From JBFJVZ01 sp041623895 (GTDB taxonomy: Bacteria > Planctomycetota > Planctomycetia > Pirellulales > Pirellulaceae): DNA of 38,285 nucleotides. The stretch's first letter is position 1. The number at the start of each line of letters is the position of its first letter. Shown here piece after piece: positions 25,063-33,597 of the stretch. A program made the position numbers and the translations under genes. The stretch covers positions 1-38,285 of the forward strand of contig JBFJVZ010000015.1 of NCBI GenBank assembly GCA_041623895.1, written 5' to 3'. A model generated the notes under the pieces. The model worked only from the letters and a program-made list of their open reading frames with translations, searched no databases and was not told where the DNA came from.

Positions 25063-25680
25063 ATGTCCATCCGCCGCGTTAACTGTCCCGCATGTAAGTC
25101 GGTGGCGAATGTTCCGGCGACCATGACCGACATCAAATGCCCGTCATGCGGACAGGTTTGGAATGTCAACCAACCGCAAGCCGCCGCACCGGCGTCGACA
25201 CCGGCATCAAGCGATAATCGAGGCAATTCAAATGCGGCTGTATTCGCCGGCGTCGCGGGCGCGGTAGTGATGTTGGCCATCCTCGGGATTTCGATCGCCT
25301 TGTTCTTGCCTGGAACAGAAGATACGAAGCCACAAGATCCTGTCAGTAATACAGCGTCTAAAGAGGTCGAAGTTGCGGTCGTCGAGGGCCCGCCAAGTTA
25401 CCGCGAGGTCGACTTGCCTGAGTCGACGCGTCAAAAGATTTATTGGGATTACCGGCTGATGGCAAAATCATCGATCGAAAAAAAATTGATGATTCCCAAG
25501 GATTCACCGGTCCGCAGCAGTGTGGAAGGAATGCTGCAGAAGACGGTCGATCGCGAGATCAAGCACTTTTCACTGCTGTACAACATCAGCGAGGACGATG
25601 TCATGCAAATTGTTGCCGAAGGCGATGCCAAGCAGTGGCCGGGAAGCAAGAAACCAGAAAAGTCAGTCCCAAAAGAATAA
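25063..25680 (+). CDS. Zinc-ribbon, single-span membrane protein
   Basis: Protein of 205 residues. The N-terminus carries a CPAC...CPSC zinc-ribbon pattern (residues 8-30). An Ala/Pro/Ser linker leads to one membrane helix (AAVFAGVAGAVVMLAILGISIALFL), and the remainder is a periplasmic, mostly charged region without a recognised domain. AGGGA precedes ATG 25063. Zinc-ribbon plus one-helix proteins are common in planctomycetes and of unknown function. It converges on the next gene at a gap of 35 bases. Confidence 0.7.
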   Translation: MSIRRVNCPACKSVANVPATMTDIKCPSCGQVWNVNQPQAAAPASTPASSDNRGNSNAAVFAGVAGAVVMLAILGISIALFLPGTEDTKPQDPVSNTASKEVEVAVVEGPPSYREVDLPESTRQKIYWDYRLMAKSSIEKKLMIPKDSPVRSSVEGMLQKTVDREIKHFSLLYNISEDDVMQIVAEGDAKQWPGSKKPEKSVPKE

Positions 25681-25715
25681 GAATCGCGATGATCCCTCTG
25701 TTCATGGCGTTCAGA

Positions 25716-26351
25716 TCAACGCGTGATTTCTCGGCGGTTCCACTGGAAACCGTGCGTTACTTTCGCTTTCTTTAGTTGACCTGACAATAGACATGTTCGC
25801 GGCAGGTTATTCCCATCAAAGTAGAATCGTTCGCCGTCGCAGCGATAGACTTCGTAGTAATGGCTGGTAATTTCAGATTCCGCCTTATCTGTCACCGCCT
25901 TGATCGACGGGAGTTTCTCGTGCACCACCGTCTCATCAACACGCGTGATGTCGGCGAATCCGAGTACCGATACTAATCCGCCTCTGGAACAGTAGAATCC
26001 GCATTCGCAGATGGTGAGCGCGAACGAAGCCAGCTTTCGCATTCCCCGGGCAACAAAGCAACCGCCCAAGGCGAGCGCGAGTCCAACCATCAGCAACGTG
26101 ATCCAACGCAGCATTTCGCCGGCTGTTAGCGGACCGCTGACCGGATCGAAAGTTTGTCGACCCGTCCACATAGCCAGAGTCAGACCGCCCGCAATCATCA
26201 ACATCGAGATGATGAATCCGGCAATGATGTTGGAGGAGTTTGCTTTCAGCGTCCTGACCTCGGAACCGAGGGAAGGGACGGTTTGAAATTTTGGCTGCGG
26301 CAAATCACACTCTCCACGAGTGAGAGAATTTTCGGGATTATACGAATCCAC
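25716..26351 (-). CDS. Two-span membrane protein of unknown function
   Basis: Protein of 211 residues. Two hydrophobic helices (IIAGFIISMLMIAGGLTLAMW and MLRWITLLMVGLALALGGCFVA) flank a short loop. The C-terminal part is beta-rich and soluble: LTICECGFYCSRGGLVSVLGFADITRVDETVVHEKLP and YYEVYRCDGERFYFDGNNL look like a pleckstrin-homology-like fold, which is an impression only. No family name is offered. The start is GTG 26351; an internal start is possible. Divergent from lemA. Confidence 0.6.
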   Translation of the reverse strand: MDSYNPENSLTRGECDLPQPKFQTVPSLGSEVRTLKANSSNIIAGFIISMLMIAGGLTLAMWTGRQTFDPVSGPLTAGEMLRWITLLMVGLALALGGCFVARGMRKLASFALTICECGFYCSRGGLVSVLGFADITRVDETVVHEKLPSIKAVTDKAESEITSHYYEVYRCDGERFYFDGNNLPRTCLLSGQLKKAKVTHGFQWNRREITR

Positions 26352-26563
26352 CTCGCTATTGCACGTTTCCAGTCATCACTTTGCGGGAAAACGTCATGCA
26401 CTTTTTCTCAGGGATGAGAAGCACGACAAGCTGGGCGAAATATGTCGTTTATGAATGCCGAATCGCGCCCTGTCTGCCTCCGGCCAGTGCCTGTCAAACA
26501 AGCGTGCTATACTCTGGCCGCAACCGGTTTTGCGTCTTGTCCCAGCGAAGGTAAGGTGGATTG

Positions 26564-27178
26564 ATGGGTATCGGTATTGGCATCCTGATGATGATGGCGT
26601 TCGTCGCCGCCGTAGTCTTGGTTTTAGTTATCTTTCTGATCACGATCTACAATCAACTGGTAGCGCTATGGAATCGCGTGCGAAACGCTTTCTCACAGAT
26701 CGAAGTCCAGATGAAACGCCGCCACGACCTGATTCCCAATTTGGTCGAAACGGTCAAAGGCTACATGAGCCACGAGCGTGAGACGTTGGAAGCCGTGATT
26801 CGGGCGCGCAACAACGCGGTGGAAGGCTTACAGGTCGCTGCCAAAGACCCCGGCAGTAGTGAAGCCTTGGCGATGATGGTCGGGGCTGAGCAAGGCCTAT
26901 CTGGTGCCCTGGGCAGATTGTTTGCGTTAGCAGAAGCGTACCCCGACCTGAAGGCCAATCAAAACATGGCCCAATTGACCGAAGAGATCACTACGACCGA
27001 AAACAAAATAGGATTCGCGCGCCAGGCCTACAACGATTCGGTAACTCGATACAACACTTACCGTCAATCATTTCCCCAGGTGATTTTCGCGCCCCTAGTC
27101 GGACATGCTCGAGATTGTGACTTGCTGGAATTCGATTTGCAGACCATTAGTGAGCCTCCTAAAGTCTCCTTCGATTGA
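26564..27178 (+). CDS. lemA: LemA family protein
   Basis: Protein of 204 residues. One N-terminal membrane helix (FVAAVVLVLVIFLITIYNQLVAL) is followed by the LemA helical core: WNRVRNAFSQIEVQMKRRHDLIPNLVETVKGY, then RETLEAVIRARNNA and NKIGFARQAYNDSVTRYN. GGTAAGG precedes ATG 26564. LemA proteins are cell-envelope proteins of uncertain function; they often neighbour M48-type proteases, as here (gap of 43 bases). Confidence 0.9.
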   Translation: MGIGIGILMMMAFVAAVVLVLVIFLITIYNQLVALWNRVRNAFSQIEVQMKRRHDLIPNLVETVKGYMSHERETLEAVIRARNNAVEGLQVAAKDPGSSEALAMMVGAEQGLSGALGRLFALAEAYPDLKANQNMAQLTEEITTTENKIGFARQAYNDSVTRYNTYRQSFPQVIFAPLVGHARDCDLLEFDLQTISEPPKVSFD

Positions 27179-27221
27179 ATCTCCAGGCTTGCACAATTGA
27201 TGCAATTGGCTTTTGCTGCCG

Positions 27222-29144
27222 ATGTCCACCGACTTTTTTGAACGCCAAGATCTCGCACGTCGGAATACCATCTGGCTGGTCGCGTTGTTCTTGTTGGCGC
27301 TGATTGGAATTGTCGGCACGACTACGGTCGTGGCTTTCTTCGTGGCAGAGTCTTACGGCCAGTCGCAGCGCGATCAAGCAGTTGATGGCGTTATCGTTGC
27401 GGCGGTGGTCGGAGCAGCAACGTTAGCGGTAATTGGCCTGGGCACGCTAGTGAAAGTCATTGCCTTGAGATGGGGTGGTGGCCGCAGTGTTGCCGAGGCG
27501 GTCGGAGGCCTTCAGCTGACGCCCAACGCCAACAGTCTTGCCGAACGTCGCGTCATGAACGTCGTCGAAGAGATGGCGATCGCATCGGGAACACCCGTAC
27601 CGCCGGTCTATCTGATGGAGGAGTCATCGATCAACGCTTTTGCGGCTGGCTATTCACCCAGTGATGCGGTGATCGGAGTCACTCAAGGTGCCATCGACAA
27701 TCTGTCACGAGATCAGTTGCAAGGAGTCATCGCGCACGAGTTCAGTCATATTCTCAATGGCGACATGAGAATGAACATTCGGCTGATTGGGATTCTGCAC
27801 GGTATTTTAATGCTGCACCTGATCGGTCGCATGCTGCTGCGGATGCTCCGCTACTCGGGCAGATCGCGGCGAGGCGGTAAAGGAGGCGTCCAGGCAATCC
27901 TGGTCATGCTTGCGGTCGGCTTGGTGCTGGTGCTGCTCGGTTGGATCGGTCATCTAATCGGCGGCATGATCAAGGCTGCTGTTTCTCGGCAACGCGAATA
28001 CTTGGCCGATGCCAGCGCGGTCCAGTTCACGCGCAACCCCGACGGCATCGGTGGAGCATTAAAAAAAATCGGCTCGATCGGGAAAGGATCGTTGATCGAA
28101 CATCCCGGTGCTGAAGTCGCCAGTCACATGTACTTTGCCAAAGGCATCTCCGAAGGCTTTACTGGATTGATGGCCACGCACCCGCCTTTGGAAAAACGTA
28201 TCTTGGCAATTGACCCCAGCTGGGATGGAACGTATCCCAAGGTCGACGTTCGGCAATCTGCTGCACAGCAAGATCTGTCTTTGCCCGGCGTCGGCGCTGG
28301 ATTTGTGGGCGAAGTCCAAGAGGAAATCCCCGTCGCCGAAATCATCGAGACCAGCGAGCGTGTGGGGGATCCCGAAAAAGCTCATCGCCAATACGCAGAG
28401 CAATTCCTCGCCCAGATTGATCCGATACTCGTCCAGGCAGCCCACGAACCGTACAGCGCTCGCGGCTTGGTATTCGCATTATTGCTGGACCGGAACCCGG
28501 GGATTCGCCGTCGGCAGTTCGAGGCGATCGCAGCGCTGTCGGAGTCACATTTGGTAACAACTACTAAGAAACTTTGGCTGTTGACCGACCAGCTTGCCGA
28601 TCAAGCTCGTCTGCCGCTGCTTGACATGACGCTTCCGGCGCTGCGTTCGATGTCACAGCCGCAATATGTTGCTTTCATGCGTACATTTTCGCAGTTGGCC
28701 GCTGCAGATGATCGACACAATCTATTCGAATGGACGCTGGCACAGATTCTGATTCGGCATTTGAAGCCCCATTATGTTGCCGTCAGGTCACCGGTGACGT
28801 TGTACTACAGTTTGAAGGGCCTGGTGCAGCCGATCTCCGTTTTGTTGTCGACATTGGCCCGAGTCAGGCACAGACAAGAATGGGTACAGCCATCATTTGA
28901 CGCAGGCAGCAAACACGTTGGAGAAGTTAAGGTCACTTTGTTGCCAGCCGAGGCGTGTACTTTGTCGGCATTGCACGATTCGCTAAAGAAATTATCGCGA
29001 GCGACGGCGCGGCTGCGTGGACGGCTGGTAGATGCTTGCGCCGCCACCATTGCCGCTGACGGTCACGTTGCGGTCAAAGAAGCGGAATTGCTGAGGGGCG
29101 TAGCGGATTTGCTTGACTGTCCCGTACCGCCGTGGGTCAGATAG
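27222..29144 (+). CDS. M48 (HtpX-like) membrane metalloprotease with a C-terminal extension
   Basis: Protein of 640 residues, about twice the length of HtpX. The N-terminal half has two membrane helices, then the M48 active site HEFSH (H172, E173 and H176), further helices, and the third zinc ligand E259 in QREYLADASAVQ. The C-terminal half (about 370-640) is helical and ends with CAATIAADGHVAVKEAELLRGVADLLDCPVPP, which resembles the TerB-like domain. A membrane protease that removes damaged membrane proteins is the likely role of the N-terminal half. ATG 27222 was chosen over the in-frame TTG 27213. It is probably co-transcribed with lemA. Confidence 0.88.
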   Translation: MSTDFFERQDLARRNTIWLVALFLLALIGIVGTTTVVAFFVAESYGQSQRDQAVDGVIVAAVVGAATLAVIGLGTLVKVIALRWGGGRSVAEAVGGLQLTPNANSLAERRVMNVVEEMAIASGTPVPPVYLMEESSINAFAAGYSPSDAVIGVTQGAIDNLSRDQLQGVIAHEFSHILNGDMRMNIRLIGILHGILMLHLIGRMLLRMLRYSGRSRRGGKGGVQAILVMLAVGLVLVLLGWIGHLIGGMIKAAVSRQREYLADASAVQFTRNPDGIGGALKKIGSIGKGSLIEHPGAEVASHMYFAKGISEGFTGLMATHPPLEKRILAIDPSWDGTYPKVDVRQSAAQQDLSLPGVGAGFVGEVQEEIPVAEIIETSERVGDPEKAHRQYAEQFLAQIDPILVQAAHEPYSARGLVFALLLDRNPGIRRRQFEAIAALSESHLVTTTKKLWLLTDQLADQARLPLLDMTLPALRSMSQPQYVAFMRTFSQLAAADDRHNLFEWTLAQILIRHLKPHYVAVRSPVTLYYSLKGLVQPISVLLSTLARVRHRQEWVQPSFDAGSKHVGEVKVTLLPAEACTLSALHDSLKKLSRATARLRGRLVDACAATIAADGHVAVKEAELLRGVADLLDCPVPPWVR

Positions 29145-29208
29145 CGTCTTGTGGCCGGCACGAATGCTGGCACCAAATCAGACTGCTGAGCATATAAAGA
29201 AGCGGCCG

Positions 29209-29931
29209 TCATTTCTCCAACGGTAACTGCATGATCAGCGTGCCGTTGTGTCGAATCAGCGAGTAGCTTTCATCACCTTCTTGACCGGCAATATCTTCCT
29301 CGACGCTGGTACGAAAAGTGTACTGGCCTGACCCAACCGGTTTGAACCGCACCTTGCCGCGTTGATCCGTTTTCAAATTCATGCGGAACTTTTTGGGACC
29401 GCGAATATGTATTGTTCGATCCGCGGCCGGCGATCCTTGCCAGAGCACCCTCAACTCAACTTTGTCCTCGCTGTCATGCGGCACGATGTCCAAATCCATC
29501 TGTTCGGCCCGGCCCAGCTCGTGCAATTCCTCGTGCGAGTCGACGTCCAGGTATCGGGCATAATAATGCAGCAAGACATTCGTCTTTCCATAGCGGTAGA
29601 CACCGAACTTGCCGTAACAGTCAATGCTCCGCGGTCCGGCTTCAGCCAGCTTGGTTGACAGCCAGCGACGATCATTTTCGCGTACATCGACTGTCTTGAT
29701 CAGCTTCGCCTGCGGATCGTCAATGGTGCGAATCCACAATTTGCTGGTCTCGGTGAAATGGTCCAAATAATGTCCATCACCGGCGTGAGGTGATTCTTCA
29801 AAATAGATGTTTGCTGTACCGAATTTGCCTGCATTGCTGTCAACGGTGGTCCACAGATAATGTGCGGACGCAGTCGACAGACCGGAACACAAGTTGGCCA
29901 ACACGATGAAATGGCAGATGGCACGGTTCAC
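29209..29931 (-). CDS. DUF4198-like exported protein
   Basis: Protein of 240 residues. A signal peptide (ICHFIVLANLCSGLSTASA) is followed by HYLW, as in DUF4198/NikM-like periplasmic proteins, and a beta-sandwich pattern: VDVRENDRRWLSTKL, LHYYARYLD, GSPAADRTIHIRGPKKF and RFKPVGSGQYTFRTS. AGGAG lies about 10 bases before GTG 29931, which supports this start over the TTG at 29961. Members often bind nickel or cobalt or occur beside transporters, but no transporter is adjacent here. Function uncertain. Confidence 0.7.
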   Translation of the reverse strand: MNRAICHFIVLANLCSGLSTASAHYLWTTVDSNAGKFGTANIYFEESPHAGDGHYLDHFTETSKLWIRTIDDPQAKLIKTVDVRENDRRWLSTKLAEAGPRSIDCYGKFGVYRYGKTNVLLHYYARYLDVDSHEELHELGRAEQMDLDIVPHDSEDKVELRVLWQGSPAADRTIHIRGPKKFRMNLKTDQRGKVRFKPVGSGQYTFRTSVEEDIAGQEGDESYSLIRHNGTLIMQLPLEK

Positions 29932-30063
29932 GGTGAAAAGTTCTCCTGGGGGAATCCGCAAGGCAAATCAGGAAGTTGCCGTTCTGTTCTCGGTACGCAA
30001 ATAAGACGGGATAGGCATTGCTAAGTGCGTGAAAGCCTGACGTGAATGCAAATCCTGACGAAA

Positions 30064-30083
30064 ATTGGCTGTGTCATGCCAAT
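30064..30083. promoter_or_regulatory. Inverted repeat upstream of the hybrid kinase
   Basis: ATTGGC and GCCAAT are separated by 8 bases in the divergent region between the DUF4198-like gene and the kinase gene. It has the shape of a small regulator binding site. Only the symmetry is seen. Confidence 0.25.
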
Positions 30084-30186
30084 TCTGGCTTCTGAGCGCT
30101 GCAAAATCCTCGTCATGCGATGTTATCATAGAGGACGAATTCGCCAGGGGTCAGTCTTTTCGGAACTTTTCTAGCCTCCAAACAAC

Positions 30187-33100
30187 ATGCGCGTTGAGCA
30201 CCGACTGAACTGGATTCTCTTTGGGATCATGTTATCGCTGGGGCTGCCGGCGGTTGGCAGCGTTGTGTCGGCAGTCTTTTTTCCCGAGTCACGATTCTCA
30301 CATCTTCCCATCCACTCGCTGCTCGAGGCGACAGGTGGATTGATGGCGATCGCAATCGCCGGAATTTTGATTGTCGAGCGGCCGCGGAAAGAGGATTCTG
30401 ACCATTATCCTTGGATGGCCGGCGGCTTGACCGGCATGGGCGTGCTGGACTTATTCCATGCGTCCGTGATGCAGGGGAATAACTTTGTTTGGTTGCACAG
30501 TACGGCGACGTTCTTGGGTGGCTTTCTGTTTGCCTTCGTGTGGTGTGGTTCTCGGATTTTGAACCAACGAACAGCTCAACAATTTCCCTGGATCGTACTT
30601 GCCGCTTCGACAGCTTTTGGAGCGGCCTCATGTGTTTTTTGGCCTTACATTCCCACCATGGTGGTCGACAGCGAATTCACGTTGTTGGCTCGGGCGCTGA
30701 ATATCGGCGGCGGAATTGGCTTCGCGATCGCGGGGTTCTTTTTTGTTCGCCGTTTTCACACGCACTTTGACCACGAAGACTGGCTGTTCGCGGCGCATAC
30801 CATTCTGTTTGGCGCAGCGGGAATCCTGTTTGAATTGTCAGCGCTTTGGGATGCAGCCTGGTGGTGGTGGCACATTCTGCGGATGGTGGCCTATCTGGCC
30901 GCGTTGACGTTTGCCGTGCGTGCTTACCTGGACGCGGAACACGAACTGATCACGATGAATCGCCAGCTGAATGACTTGAACCAGAATTTGGATCACACGG
31001 TCGAGCAGCGAACTGAGCAGCTTAGCTACGAGCGTTTTCTCTTGCGTACCTTGCTCGAGCATCTACCGGACGCGATCTATTTCAAGGACCGCGAGGGACA
31101 TTTTCTGCGTGTCAGTCGGTCGCTGGCGCATCGCTTCGGTTGCGAACCGGAGGAATTGATTGGCAAGACGGACGCAGATTTCTTTCCAGAAGAATACGTG
31201 GCGGAAGCCCAAGCCGATGAACAGGCGCTGATGAACTCGGGCAAGCCGTTGATTGGTAAAGAGGAGAATCCAAACTGGAAAAACGACGGCGAAATCTGGG
31301 TGTCCACGACAAGACTGCCGTTGCCTGACAAGGACGGAAAAATCATAGGAACGTTCGGGCTCTCGCACGACATCACCGTGCAAAAAGTTGCTCAGGAGGC
31401 TGCGGAATCAGCCAACCGTGCGAAAAGTGATTTCCTTGCTAATATGAGTCATGAAATTCGCACCCCGATGAATGCGATCATTGGCATGACCGATTTGGTG
31501 CTTGATACGAAATTGGACGTCAATCAGCGCGATTACCTGACGACCGTGCACGAATCCGCTGAATCATTGTTGACGATTATCAATCAGATTCTTGATTTCT
31601 CAAAAATCGAAGCTGGAAAGTTGGAGTTAGAATCGATCGACTTTGACGTCCGCGAAGAAATCGGCGACACACTCAAATCGCTCGGTGTTCGTGCCCATGA
31701 GAAAGATCTCGAACTGACTTGGCATGTACACTCCGGGGTTCCCATCTGGCTTCGCGGTGATCCCGTTCGGTTGCGGCAAATGATTGTCAACCTGGTTGGC
31801 AACGCAATCAAGTTTACGGATGCGGGCGAGGTCATGGTTGAAGTGCAGCGTGAAACGGATCGGGATAACAAAATCCGTCTGCATTTCGCAGTTAGCGACA
31901 CAGGAATTGGCATCTCGAGGAACAAGCTTGACCAGATCTTTTCCGCATTCGGGCAGGCCGATACGTCAACGACTCGTGAGTTTGGCGGAACCGGCCTCGG
32001 ATTGGCGATCACCTCTCGGATTGCCGAGGCGATGGGTGGACGCGTTTGGGTCGATAGCGCCGCTGGCACGGGCAGCTCATTTCACATCACTGCCAGCTTC
32101 GATGTCGGCTCTCCAGCTTCCAGTGAAGATGAATTGCCCGACCTTACCGGTTATCCAGTACTGGTTGTTGACGATAACCAAACGAACCGGCGAATTCTGA
32201 AGGAGATGTTGGAAAGCTGGGGGATGACCGTCAACACCGTCAACGGAGCCGACCAGGCCATCAGCATGTTGCAACAGACGGCGAGCGATCAGCGGCCTTT
32301 GCCGCTGGTCATCAGTGATGTCAACATGCCCGAAGTCGACGGCTTTATGCTTGCCGAGCGATTGCGATCGATCGCTGATTTGCGCGAAACGGTGGTCATC
32401 ATGCTCACCTCCGGCGGTCGTTTCGGTGATGTTAAGCGCTGTGAAGAATTGGGCGTGCGTGCACATTTGATGAAACCTGCCAAGCAATCGGAATTGCTGG
32501 AGGCGATCATGGTCGCGGTCGGACCGAGTGCAAACAATCGCGCAGTCAAAGTTAGACCCGAACCGATTATCGATGCATTGTCTTTGCCGTCGAAGAAAAT
32601 CCTGCTTGCCGAAGACGGCAAAGCAAATCAGATGATGGCCGTCGGGTTATTGACCAAGTGGGGTCACGATGTGACCGTAGCTAACAATGGCCAGGAAGCA
32701 GTTGATTTGTGGCGCAACAAAACTTTTGACTTGATCCTGATGGACGTGCAAATGCCGGTGCTTGATGGGTTCGATGCAACGGATCGTATTCGAGAAATCG
32801 AAAAGCAGACAGGTGGGCACATCCCTATCGTCGCCATGACAGCCAGAGCCATGAAAGGGGACCGGGAACGCTGCCTTGAGGCCGGTATGGACGACTACGT
32901 TTCCAAGCCGGTGCGAAAAGTGGAACTGCATCGCGCATTGACCAACGTGCTTGGCGTGCCAGATCCGACCGAACAACAAACGCCCGCCGACATTGACGGT
33001 ACCGACTTGGTCATTGATTGGGACGCCGCGCTCAAGAACGCCGGTGATGACCCAAATATCTTGCGTGACGTCGTTGATGCCACACTGCAAGAAATGCCGG

Positions 33101-33345
33101 AACTGCTAAATCAGCTTCACGATGCGATCAAGACTGATGACGCCGACTCGGCCCAACGATTCGCGCACACCATCAAAGGCTCGGCAATATCGATCGCGGC
33201 TAGCAAGACGGCAGCCGTCGCTGCTGCCATCGAAGACGCTGCCGCGAACAACAACCTGCAGGTAGCGCGAGAACAACTGCCGACTCTGGGCGCGGAGGTC
33301 GACAAACTGATCGAACGCTGCACAAATCTAACCAAGCCGCTGTAG
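30187..33345 (+). CDS. Hybrid sensor histidine kinase with two receivers and HPt
   Basis: Protein of 1052 residues. About eight membrane helices (residues 1-250) form a MASE-like sensor domain, followed by a short coiled coil, a PAS domain (about 285-400, FKDREGHFLRVS), HisKA with H422 in ANMSHEIRTPMN, and a HATPase with VNLVGNAIKF, DTGIGI and GTGLGLAI motifs. Two receiver domains follow, with phospho-acceptors D711 (ISDVNMP) and D853 (LMDVQMP), and then an HPt domain with H994 in AHTIKGSAI. All phosphorelay residues are present, so the four-step relay can occur in one chain or with a separate response regulator, which is not in the window. ATG 30187. Confidence 0.9.
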   Translation: MRVEHRLNWILFGIMLSLGLPAVGSVVSAVFFPESRFSHLPIHSLLEATGGLMAIAIAGILIVERPRKEDSDHYPWMAGGLTGMGVLDLFHASVMQGNNFVWLHSTATFLGGFLFAFVWCGSRILNQRTAQQFPWIVLAASTAFGAASCVFWPYIPTMVVDSEFTLLARALNIGGGIGFAIAGFFFVRRFHTHFDHEDWLFAAHTILFGAAGILFELSALWDAAWWWWHILRMVAYLAALTFAVRAYLDAEHELITMNRQLNDLNQNLDHTVEQRTEQLSYERFLLRTLLEHLPDAIYFKDREGHFLRVSRSLAHRFGCEPEELIGKTDADFFPEEYVAEAQADEQALMNSGKPLIGKEENPNWKNDGEIWVSTTRLPLPDKDGKIIGTFGLSHDITVQKVAQEAAESANRAKSDFLANMSHEIRTPMNAIIGMTDLVLDTKLDVNQRDYLTTVHESAESLLTIINQILDFSKIEAGKLELESIDFDVREEIGDTLKSLGVRAHEKDLELTWHVHSGVPIWLRGDPVRLRQMIVNLVGNAIKFTDAGEVMVEVQRETDRDNKIRLHFAVSDTGIGISRNKLDQIFSAFGQADTSTTREFGGTGLGLAITSRIAEAMGGRVWVDSAAGTGSSFHITASFDVGSPASSEDELPDLTGYPVLVVDDNQTNRRILKEMLESWGMTVNTVNGADQAISMLQQTASDQRPLPLVISDVNMPEVDGFMLAERLRSIADLRETVVIMLTSGGRFGDVKRCEELGVRAHLMKPAKQSELLEAIMVAVGPSANNRAVKVRPEPIIDALSLPSKKILLAEDGKANQMMAVGLLTKWGHDVTVANNGQEAVDLWRNKTFDLILMDVQMPVLDGFDATDRIREIEKQTGGHIPIVAMTARAMKGDRERCLEAGMDDYVSKPVRKVELHRALTNVLGVPDPTEQQTPADIDGTDLVIDWDAALKNAGDDPNILRDVVDATLQEMPELLNQLHDAIKTDDADSAQRFAHTIKGSAISIAASKTAAVAAAIEDAAANNNLQVAREQLPTLGAEVDKLIERCTNLTKPL

Positions 33346-33402
33346 CTGAGCAGTGAAGGAAATCTCGTCCGCTGGCAGCGATTGGACCCATGAATATCGT
33401 TC

Positions 33403-33458
33403 ACGTGGTCCCTCTTTCGCGTGTGAAACTGCCTTTTGATGGCAAAACGAGACCACGT
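33403..33458. promoter_or_regulatory. 8-bp inverted repeat in the 252-bp intergenic gap
   Basis: ACGTGGTC (33403-33410) and GACCACGT (33451-33458) are complementary across a 40-base loop in the gap before the autotransporter gene. Apart from this I see no gene in 33346-33597. Confidence 0.25.
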
Positions 33459-33597
33459 AACTTGGCAACTTTTGACGATGTTGATGGCTGCTACTGTTGT
33501 AAGCGAATTGTCTTTTGTGACGTGTCGATTTCTGAACGGGATCGTGACGGCTGTGGGTCGATGCAAATAGCGTCCACTTCCTTTGAGGCTCGCCAAA

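Noticed and set aside
26508..26513. TATACT as a -10 box for lemA
   Set aside because: No acceptable -35 hexamer at 16-18 bases upstream, so not listed as a promoter.
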